Shown: piece after piece, positions 1 through 8,300 of the stretch
How the letters are laid out: each line of letters opens with the position of its first letter
Numbering within the stretch: the first letter of the stretch is position 1
NCBI RefSeq assembly: GCF_004794465.1
Contig: NZ_SSDJ01000076.1
Coordinates: 1 to 32,120 of the forward strand
Length of the DNA stretch: 32,120 nucleotides
Origin: Microbacterium sp. K24
GTDB taxonomy: Bacteria > Actinomycetota > Actinomycetes > Actinomycetales > Microbacteriaceae
Direction: 5' to 3'
Made by a program: the position numbers and the translations under genes
The notes under the pieces: generated by a model
Told to the model about the DNA's origin: nothing
The model's input: only the letters and a program-made list of their open reading frames with translations
The model's database searches: none

Positions 1-65
1 CCTGGCACAGCCCCCTCGGCCGCGACTACACCGACAAACCCACCCACCGCGTCATGTTCATCTGA
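1..65 (+). CDS. C-terminal fragment of an unidentified protein
   Basis: Only about 20 codons are visible, entering from the left edge in the frame that starts at base 3 and ending in TGA at 63-65. The readable C-terminus ends RDYTDKPTHRVMFI. The composition is that of an ordinary soluble protein and the stop lies 40 bases before the end of the convergent gene, so a real gene tail is plausible. The family cannot be named from this fragment. The other frames across these bases give arginine- and proline-rich shadow peptides. Confidence 0.35.
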   Translation, partial: WHSPLGRDYTDKPTHRVMFI

Positions 66-105
66 CCCGGCGCCACGCCCGCGGAACGGCCACCGGCGCC
101 AGACC

Positions 106-711
106 TCACCAACCCAGCAGCGCGAGCACGCCGGTGGCCGCCGCGGCAACGGCGCCGGTCCACAACACGATCGCGACGACCTGCCAGAGGATGACCCACT
201 CCTTGCGCACGCCCGAGGCGACGAAGAACGCCGCCGTCAGCATCGTGGGCAGGGCGAGCGGCGCGATGAGGCTCGCACCGGGAACACCGAATCGCACCAG
301 CCAACGCCGAAGCTTCGCCTGACCCTTGGAGCGGCGATTCTTCTGCTCGTCAGCGTCAGCCTCGACGGTCGTGGTCGAACCCGCACCCGCAGTCGACTCC
401 GCGAGACCTGATGCACCACTGCCCGCAGTCTGCGCTGCGGCCTTCTGGGATTCCGCACGGTCGGCACGGCGTGCGACGACGCCGCCCCGGATACGCGAAC
501 CGAGCAGGACGACGGCGACGACGCACAGGATGTTCCCTGCGATCGCGGCGACCGCCGCGACGATCGGGTTGATGCCGGCGATGATGCCGAACGCGGCGGC
601 ACCCTCGCCCTCGATGTACGGAATCGCCGCGACGAGCGCGACCATCACGGGCTGGAGGAACTCGGGAACCTGGTTGATGAAGTCCTGCAGCCAGGGATAC
701 GGATTGTCCAT
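106..711 (-). CDS. small multidrug export protein family membrane protein
   Basis: A 201-residue membrane protein resembling the Sm_multidrug_ex family (PF06695), which is named as small multidrug exporters although transport is poorly established. Hydrophobic segments lie at about residues 18-45, 48-75, 140-165 and 172-200. The first contains the family-like PYIEGEGAAAFGIIAG stretch, with acidic residues inside a membrane-adjacent helix. The central part, about residues 75-135, is a hydrophilic linker rich in Ala, Ser and Glu that looks specific to this protein. The ATG at 711 follows only a weak GA-rich ribosome site. Upstream at 745-775 is a MerR-type promoter with a 19-base spacer, so expression is probably controlled by the divergent regulator at 866. 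Family assignment is fairly secure; the substrate is unknown. Confidence 0.8.
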   Translation of the reverse strand: MDNPYPWLQDFINQVPEFLQPVMVALVAAIPYIEGEGAAAFGIIAGINPIVAAVAAIAGNILCVVAVVLLGSRIRGGVVARRADRAESQKAAAQTAGSGASGLAESTAGAGSTTTVEADADEQKNRRSKGQAKLRRWLVRFGVPGASLIAPLALPTMLTAAFFVASGVRKEWVILWQVVAIVLWTGAVAAAATGVLALLGW

Positions 712-744
712 GTCTCATCTCGTTTCGAAAGGCGGATGAGATGT

Positions 745-775
745 AGTCAAGACCGTGTTCTCAGAACAGGGTCAA
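745..775 (-). promoter_or_regulatory. MerR-type promoter/operator for the export gene
   Basis: Read on the minus strand, TTGACC (775-770) is a good -35 and TTGACT (750-745) a weak -10, separated by exactly 19 bases (751-769). The spacer is an imperfect dyad with half-sites CTGTTCT and AGAACAC. Spacers of 19-20 bases with a dyad inside are the hallmark of promoters that MerR-family proteins untwist. The -10 ends 33 bases before the ATG at 711. The sequence is a close relative of the operator at 804-826. Confidence 0.7.
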
Positions 776-801
776 GCGCCGACCGATCCGGCTTCATCCC
801 C

Positions 802-832
802 TTGACCCTGTTCCGGGAACAGGGTCTTGAAT
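802..832 (+). promoter_or_regulatory. MerR-type promoter/operator for the merR-GPP34 operon
   Basis: TTGACC (802-807) and TTGAAT (827-832) form a promoter with a 19-base spacer. A perfect dyad with two 11-base arms, GACCCTGTTCC and its complement around a central G, spans 804-826. The -10 ends 33 bases before the ATG at 866, the same distance as at the divergent promoter. This is the stronger of the two sites and implies autoregulation by the MerR protein it precedes. Confidence 0.78.
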
Positions 833-865
833 GGGTCCAGACGTGACGAAAGGAGTCGAGAGCAG

Positions 866-1654
866 ATGGCATGGAGCACACGGGAACTGGCGGATCTCGC
901 CGGGACGACCGTCAACACGGTGCGGCACTACCACCGCGCGGGGCTCCTCGAGCAACCGGAGCGAATGTCCAACGGGTACAAGCAGTACCGCGCGCGGCAC
1001 CTCGTGCGGCTGCTGCAGATCCGTCGGCTGCGCGACCTCGGGGTGCCGCTCGCGCAGATCGAAGCGGTCGGGGTCGCGAACGGGGCGGATGCTGCGCAAG
1101 CCGCACAGGCGCTGCGGGCGATCGACGCCGACCTCGCCGCGAGCATCGAGCGACTGCAGCGGGCGCGCGCCGAGATCCGGGCGATCCTTGACGGCGGGAC
1201 CGCGACCGACGTTCCCGCCGGCTTCGAGGGGGTTGCGGCGACGATGTCCGACGCGGACCGGTCGCTCATGCTCATCTACGAGCAGCTCTACGACGAGTCG
1301 GCGATGAACGACCTTCGGCAGATGGTCCAGGCCGAACCCGACGAAGCGGGCACCGAGTTCGACACTCTGCCCGCCGATGCCGACGATGCCACCCGCCAGC
1401 GCCTCGCCGAAGCGCTGGGACCGCAGCTCGCCCAGCACCTGTCCGACTTCCCCTGGCTGCTGCAACCCGCCGAGCACCTGTCGAAGAGCGAGCGAGTGAC
1501 CCAGGAGACGTTCGTGGAGACGTACACCGAGCTCTACAACGAAGCGCAACTGAACGTCCTCGTCCGCGCCGCCGCCCTGGCCAACGAACTGATGGCTGCG
1601 GATGCCGCAGCAGACGATGAAGCACACGATGAAGGAGAAGACCGTGCCGAGTGA
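866..1654 (+). CDS. MerR-family transcriptional regulator
   Basis: A 262-residue DNA-binding regulator. The N-terminal 70 residues form a MerR winged helix-turn-helix: WSTRELADLAGTTVNTVRHY, then the wing motif GLLEQPERMSNGYKQYRARH, then RRLRDLGVPLAQIE. A helical region follows (about residues 75-115, probably the dimerising coiled coil). The C-terminal domain of about 140 residues is not a recognised metal-binding type; I see no clustered cysteines, so a small organic ligand or protein effector is more likely. I chose the ATG at 866 because the GAAAGGAG at 847-854 lies just upstream and the helix-turn-helix begins immediately after it. An in-frame ATG at 827 would fall inside the promoter. 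The gene overlaps the next one by 11 bases. Two MerR-type operators precede it. Confidence 0.92.
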   Translation: MAWSTRELADLAGTTVNTVRHYHRAGLLEQPERMSNGYKQYRARHLVRLLQIRRLRDLGVPLAQIEAVGVANGADAAQAAQALRAIDADLAASIERLQRARAEIRAILDGGTATDVPAGFEGVAATMSDADRSLMLIYEQLYDESAMNDLRQMVQAEPDEAGTEFDTLPADADDATRQRLAEALGPQLAQHLSDFPWLLQPAEHLSKSERVTQETFVETYTELYNEAQLNVLVRAAALANELMAADAAADDEAHDEGEDRAE

Positions 1655-2333
1655 CCTCGAACGCATGTCGGCAGAACCTCTGCTGGTCGAAGATACGCTG
1701 CTGCTGCTCTTCCAGCCCGATTCCGGAACAATCGCCGGGGAGAACATCCTCTTCTACGTGCTCGGCGGAGCAGTCCTCAGCGACCTCGCCCTCGCCGGGC
1801 GCACGGAAGCGCAGGAGAAGACCCTCTCGACGCGTGTCGAGGCCACCGGCGACGGCCCGCTGCCGGACGCGCTGCTCGACCCGGCCTGGGAGTTCCTGTC
1901 GCAGAAGCCGCGCGACGTGCAGACCGCCCTCGCGGCGATCGGCCCCGAGCTGCGCGGTCCCGTCCTCGATCGACTCGTCGCTCGCGGCGATCTGAACCGC
2001 GAGAAGGGGAAGACGCTCGGCATCTTCCCCTCGACGAAGCTCACTTTGGGGAGCGGGCGACGGGCGGCGCTGATGGACCGGGTGCGCGCCGCACTGGTCG
2101 ACGGCGAGACGCCCGATGCCCGGACCGGGGCCAGCATCGCCCTCCTCTCCGCGAGCGGCACGCTGCCGCAATTCCACCGAGAGATCCCCTGGAGCGGCGA
2201 GGTCTACACCCGCGGCAAGGAGCTCGAGCGCGGCGACTGGGGTGCTGCCGCGGCCTCGTCCGCCGTCACTCGCACGATGAACGCGATCATCGTCAACGCG
2301 GTGATCGCGGCCACCGTTCTGCCGCGAGGCTGA
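1644..2333 (+). CDS. GPP34 (GOLPH3/Vps74-like) family protein
   Basis: A 229-residue protein of the GPP34 family (PF05719). The eukaryotic members, GOLPH3 and Vps74, bind phosphatidylinositol-4-phosphate on Golgi membranes; bacterial members are common in actinobacteria but their role is unclear. Family-like features are the N-terminal LLVEDTLLLLFQPDSG followed by a Gly/Ala-rich helix (GGAVLSDLALAGR), the central PDALLDPAWEFL segment, and the helix beginning RRAALMDRVRAAL. I place the start at GTG 1644, preceded by AAGGAG at 1632-1637 with a 6-base spacer. The start lies inside the last codons of merR, so translation is probably coupled. No signal peptide or true membrane span is visible. Membrane-surface association is an inference from the family. 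The operon ends at a strong hairpin at 2335-2372. Confidence 0.85.
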   Translation: MPSDLERMSAEPLLVEDTLLLLFQPDSGTIAGENILFYVLGGAVLSDLALAGRTEAQEKTLSTRVEATGDGPLPDALLDPAWEFLSQKPRDVQTALAAIGPELRGPVLDRLVARGDLNREKGKTLGIFPSTKLTLGSGRRAALMDRVRAALVDGETPDARTGASIALLSASGTLPQFHREIPWSGEVYTRGKELERGDWGAAAASSAVTRTMNAIIVNAVIAATVLPRG

Positions 2334-2334
2334 G

Positions 2335-2372
2335 CACCGGCGGCGGATCGCTGGGTCGGTCCGCCGCCGGTG
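2335..2372. terminator. bidirectional hairpin terminator between convergent genes
   Basis: Two perfectly complementary 13-base arms, CACCGGCGGCGGA (2335-2347) and TCCGCCGCCGGTG (2360-2372), surround a 12-base loop. The hairpin starts one base after the GPP34 stop and lies 13 bases beyond the stop of the convergent giant gene, so it can serve both. There is no long T run, as is usual in high-GC actinobacteria. Confidence 0.8.
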
Positions 2373-2385
2373 GAATGTGAGCTGC

Positions 2386-5300
2386 TCAGCTCTTGCGGCG
2401 CCCCCGCACGACGACGAGGCCGAGACCGAGCAGCAGGAGCAGGACGCCGATGACGACGATCCAGACCGGCAATGCCCCGCCGGTCGCCGGCAGGATCGTG
2501 ACCAGTCCGGCATCGATCGTCGAGTTGATGAACGACGCGAGGATCGTGCCGTCTGCACCCGTCACCAGCCTCATGTCGGCGGAGTTGGCACCGAGCGAGA
2601 ACACCGGGGTGCGCCCCGAACTCATCGGATTGGAGTCCTCATCGCCGCTCGCGCCGGTGGTCGTGAACCGGTACCCCGCCGGCAGGTCGGTGAACTGGAT
2701 GAAGTAGTCGCCAGCGAACAGGCCGTCGAACAGGTAGTGCCCGTTCGCGTCGGTCTTCACCGGGGCGACGACGTCTCCCCGCCAATTCCGGGCCGGCGTG
2801 CCATCGGCGTTCCGCAGCGTGACGGTCATCCCCGGAACCGGCTTCTCACCGGCATCCCGGCGGCCGTTCGCGTTCGTGTCGAACCAGACGACGTCACCGA
2901 CGGCGAACAGATCCTGCGCGATACCGAGATCGATCGTCGGGTTGATCTGCGCGGCTCGGCTGACCCCGTCGGCCGCCGTCACCGCACGGACGTCCGTTCC
3001 GCCGCCGCGGAGAGGGAACACCGGGGTGAGGCCGCTGACATCGGGGTTCGAGTCATCCGCGCTCGAGGAGCCGGGCGCCGACTGCACCGTGGGGTGGAAG
3101 CCCGCCGGCCAGTTCGAGAACTGCACGCGGTAGTCCCCCGGCACGAGACCGTCGAAGACGTAGTGGCCTTCGGCATCGGTCACGACCGGAGCGACCGGTG
3201 CGCCGTCCGCGCCGAGGGCAGGAGTGCCGTCGGCGTTGAGCAACGCCACCGTCACGCCTTCGACCGGCGTCTCGTCGGCGCCCTGCCGGCCGTCGCGGTC
3301 CTTGTCGACCCAGACATAGTCGCCCACGGCCAGCAGCGGGATGAGTCCGGCATCGATCGTGCGATCGATCCGCTGCGCGACGGAGGTGCCGTCGCCGACG
3401 GCGACCGGCGTGGTGTTGTCGCCGGCCGGACCGAGCACGAACGGCGGTGTCACGCCGTCGGGTGCCGGGTTCGAGTCGCCGAGCGCATCGCCGGAGCCCT
3501 GCCGCGTGAGCTGCAGGCCTGCAGGTGTCTCGGTGAACGACACCGTGTACGTTCCCGGCGGCAGGCCGTCGAACACGTAGTGCCCCGCGTCATCGGTGCG
3601 CACCGCAGGCACCGGGTTCCCGTTCAGGTCGTTGACCGGGTTGCCGTCGGCATCCATCAGCGTCACCAGCACACCGGCGACCGGCGGCTCATCGGCATCC
3701 TGACGCCCGTCTCCGTCATTGTCGAGCCAGACGAAGTCCCCGACCGCGAAGGCCTGCGTGAAACCGAAGTCGACCGTGAGCAGATCGGCGGCGTCACCGC
3801 CGGGTCCGTGGGCGCCGGCGCCGATGGCATCCGCGTCCACGTCTCCCGTCGGGTTGTCGCGCGTCAGCGAGACGACACCCGACGTGATGCCCGTCGTCGC
3901 CGGACTCGGCGAGTTCACGCCCTTGTCGGCGTTGTTCGCGGCAGGGTCCGCCGAGGTCGGCGACGACGAGAACCAGTCCTGCAGAGGCGCGCCGGCGCCG
4001 AAGTTCGATGCCGCGACCCGTACCTGGTAGTCGCCGGCCGGCAGGCCGTCGAAGCGGTAGAAGCCGTTCTCATCGGTCGTGGTCGTGACGGGTGACCCGC
4101 CGATCAGGAACGGGTCGCCGGCCGCATCGAGCAGCTCGACCACAGCGCCGACGACCGGCTTCTCGCCGTCGTCGTACGCCCCGTTGTTCGCTTCGCCGCT
4201 GCCGGTGCCGGCGTCGAACCAGAGCCGGTTGCCCAGCGAGAGGCCGGGCACGAACCCGAAGTCGGCCGTCAGGTTGTCGAAGGCGTCGCCGAGCGGCCCG
4301 TGCGCGCCGGCCCCGACCGCTCCCGCGTCGAGGTCGCCGAGCGGACGGTCGGCAACGCCGAGCGTGACGGGACCCGACGTGATCCCGGTGGTCGCGGGCG
4401 AGAGCGAGTCCTCGCCCTTGTCGCTGTTGTTCGACGCGGTGTCGAAGGCAGCGGATGCGCCGGTCGACGAGAGCCACGATCGCAGCGGACCGTCGGCGGC
4501 GAAGTTCGATGCCGCCACCCGCACCCGGTAGTCGCCGGGCGCGAGGTCGTCGAACCGATAGAAGCCGGCGTCGTCGGTGGTCGTCGTGCCGACGACGTTC
4601 CCTGCGGCGTTCAGCAGTTCGACGGTCGCACCCGCCACGGGGGCCTCACCGGAGTCGTACTGACCGTTGTCGGTCTGCGCACCCGGACCGGTGTCCTTCC
4701 ACAGCCGGTTGCCCAGCGAGTAGGTCGGTCCTTCGACGACGATCGGCGTGCTGTCGTCGTTGTTCGACGGGCTGCCGGCGGCCGGGACCGGATCGCCGTT
4801 CTCGTACTTGTTCGGGGTCGCGCCGACCGGGATGGTCTCCGGCGTCCGCTGGTCGGGCGAAGGTTCGACGACCGCGAAGTTGACCAGGGTGCCGGGCGTC
4901 TCGGTGCCGACCGTCGCCGTCACCGTGATGGGCGAGGCCGCATCTCCGGACGCGAGATCGTCACCGAGCCAGCGCAGCGTGACCTCGGGACCCGTTCCGT
5001 CGACCAGCTCCCAGTCCGTGCCGGTCGCCGAGACGAACGTCAGCCCGTCGGGGAGCAGATCCGAGACCGTGAAGCCGGTCACGGCGGTGCCCGGTCCGTT
5101 GTTCGACGGCGTGAGCTCGTAGGTCACCGTCTGGGTCGCCTTGTACGGCGTGGTCTTCGAGGTGAGCTGCTTGTCGATCGTCAGGTCGTACGGCTGGATG
5201 AAGCCGAAATCGACCGTCAGGTTGTCGAAGCCATCGCCGAAGGGCCCGTTCGCACCCGCACCGGCGGCACCCGCATCGACCTCGCCGGTCACACCGGGCT

Positions 5301-8300
5301 GCAGGTCGATCACCGCGGAGGTCACTCCGGTCGCCGAGGGATCGGAAGCATCGACTCCCTTGTCGGTGTTGTTGCTCGCTGCGTCGAAACTGCTCGAGGT
5401 CACGGTCGACGAGACGTAGTCGGCGAGCGGGCCGCCGTCGGCGAAGTTGCTCGCGGCCACGCGCACCCGGTACTGACCGGGCTCGAGGCCGTCGAACCGG
5501 TAGAAGCCGTTCGCATCGGTCGTGGTCGTGATCGGGTCGCCATCGAGATCGAGCACCGGTGCGCCCGCCGCGTCGAGCAGCTCGACGAGGGCATCGGCCA
5601 CGGGGTCCTCATCCGGGTCGGCGATCCCGTTGTTCAGGTCGCCACCGGCGCCCGTGTCGAACCAGAGCCGGTTGCCGAGGCTCATCGCCGCGACGAGACC
5701 CGCGTCGATGGTCGGATTGATCTGCCGCGCAGCCGTCGTACCGTCGCCGGGTTCGACGGGCCGGGTGTCGTCGCCGACCGCCAGCGTGAAGACCGGCGTC
5801 AGTCCGGTGTCGTCGGGATTCGAATCGTTCGACGTCGTCGACCCGTCGGCGGATGCCGTGGTCGGCACGTAACCGGCCGGGAAGTCCGAGAAGCGGATGC
5901 GGTAATCGCCGGGCACGAGGTTGTCGAAGACGTAGTGGCCGTTCGCGTCGGTCGTGGCGGGGGCCACCGGGTTGCCGTCGCCGTCGAGCGCCGGGGTGCC
6001 GTCGCCGTTCAGCAGGGTCACCGTGACGCCGACGACCGGGCGCTCACCGGCATCCTGGATGCCGTCGCGATCGCGATCGAACCAGACGAAGTCGCCCACG
6101 GCCAGTCGCTCGACGAAGCCGAAGTCGACGGTGAGGTTGTCGGAGGCGTCGCCGTTGGGGCCGTGATCCGCAGCGCCCGAAGCGCCGGCATCCACGTCGT
6201 CGTCCGGCTGCGCGCCCAAGGCGAGCGTCACGGTCGCCGACACGACACCGGTCGCGGCCGGGTTCGGCGCATTCACGCCCTTGTCGTCGTTGTTCGTCGC
6301 GGAATCGAACGCTGCCGAGGTCGGCGTCGAGGAGAAGTATCCGGCCAACGGGGCACCGGCGGCGAAGTTCGACGCGGCGATCCGTACCTGGTAGTCGCCG
6401 GCAGGAAGGTCGTCGAAGCGGTAGAAGCCGTCGTCGTCGGTCGTCGTCGTCACCGGGTTGCCGTCGGCGTCGAGCACCGCGGCACCCGCACCGTCGAGGA
6501 GCTCGACCACGGCACCCGCGACCGGCTGCTCGCCGTCGTCGACGGCTCCGTTGTTCGCCTGACCGGCCGCGGATCCGTTGTCGAACCAGAGCCGGTTGCC
6601 CAGCGAGAGACCGGGAATGAAGCCGAAATCGGCCGTCAGGTTGTCGAACTGGTCGCCGAACGGTCCGTTCGCGCCCGCTCCGTTCGCGCCGCTGTCGACC
6701 TCGCCGGTGACGCCGGGCTGCAGATCGATGACCCCGGAGGTGACGCCCGTCGCGGCAGGATGCGGCGCATCCTCGCCCTTGTCGCTGCTGTTCGATCCCG
6801 CATCGAACGCGGCCGACGCGCCCGTGCTGGAGAGGAAGTGCGCGAGGGGTCCGCCGTCGGCGAAGTTGCCCGCGGCGACGCGCACGCGATACGGCCCGGC
6901 TGCCAGCGCGTCGAAGCGGTAGAAGCCGTCGGCATCCGTCGTCGCGATCAGGGGCGCACCGTCGTCGCCGAGCACCGGGTTTCCGTCGGCGCCGAGCATC
7001 TCGACGATCGCACCCGCGATCGGCTGCTCGCCGGCGTCGTACTGCCCGTTGTCGGTCGCGGCCCCCGCACCGGTGTCGAACCACAGGCGGTTGCCGAGGC
7101 TCAGCGTCGGGGCGAGCACCGGGATCTCGGCACTGTCGTCGTTGTTCGAGGGACTGCCGGCGCTCGGCGTCGGGTTGCCGTTCTCGTACTTGTCGGGGCT
7201 GCTGCCGACCGGGATGCGCTCGGAGATCGGGATGTTCGGCGTCGGTTCCACGACGGCGACGTTGCGCAGCGAGCCCGTCGTGACCGACGTCACGCGCGCG
7301 GTGACCTCGATCGGGAATGCCTGCTCCCCGGCGCCGAGTTCGGAGCCGATCCAATCGAAGGTCAGCTCCTGGCCGTCGACGTCAGGACCCGTCCAGAACA
7401 GGCCGCTCGCCGAGACGAACTCCAGACCGGCGGGGAGGCGATCGGACACCGTGAAGCCCGCGTAAGAGGTCGCCGGGCCCTTGTTGGTCACGAGGAGCTC
7501 GAAGACGACCTCGTCCCCGACTCGGTAGGGACCGTTGCCCGAGGTCAGCGACTTGTCGAGCGCGAGGTCGAACTGCCGCACGAAGCCGAAGTCCACCGTG
7601 AGGTTGTCGAGTGCGTCTCCGCCGGGACCGTGCCCACCCGCTCCTGTGGCACCCGGATCGATGTCGCCGGTGAGGCCGGGAGCGAGGGCGATCACGCTCG
7701 ACGTCACACCGGTCGATGCCGGATCCGGCGCATCCGCGCCCTTGTCGCGGTTGTTGCTCGCCGCATCGAACGCCGCAGATGCTCCCGTCGACGAGACCGA
7801 GCCCTCCAGGACGCCGCCGGGGGCGAAGTTCGCCGCAGCGACGCGCACGCGATACGGTCCGGCGGGCAGATCGTCGAAGCGGTAGAAGCCGTCGGCATCC
7901 GTCGTAGTCGTGAGGGGAGCGCCGTCAGGACCGAGCACGGGGGCACCGTTCCCATCGAGCAACTCGACGACGGCGCCGTCGACCGGCGCCTCGTCGTCGT
8001 CGAAGACGCCGTTGTTGGCGTGTCCGCCATCCGGGCCCACGTCGAACCAGAGGCGGTTGCCGAGCGAGAGGAGCGGCACGAAGCCGAAGTCGAACGTGTG
8101 GTCGGCGGAGCCGGCGGAAGGCGTGCGCACCGGCGCGCTCACGAGGACCGGAGACTGCCGCACGCCGTTCGAGTCGACCGCCCGGTCAGCGCCCGCGGCG
8201 GTCACCGTCGGCCCGAGGTGCTCCAGCGGGCCGCCGGAACCGAAGTCCGCGGCGTTGTCGAGGCGGATCTCGTAGTTCGTCTCGGGGTCGAGAACGAGAC

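Noticed and set aside
66..105. Possible terminator with two GGCGCC elements between the first two genes
   Set aside because: Only six bases pair, and the two copies are mainly a direct repeat of CCGGCGCCA.
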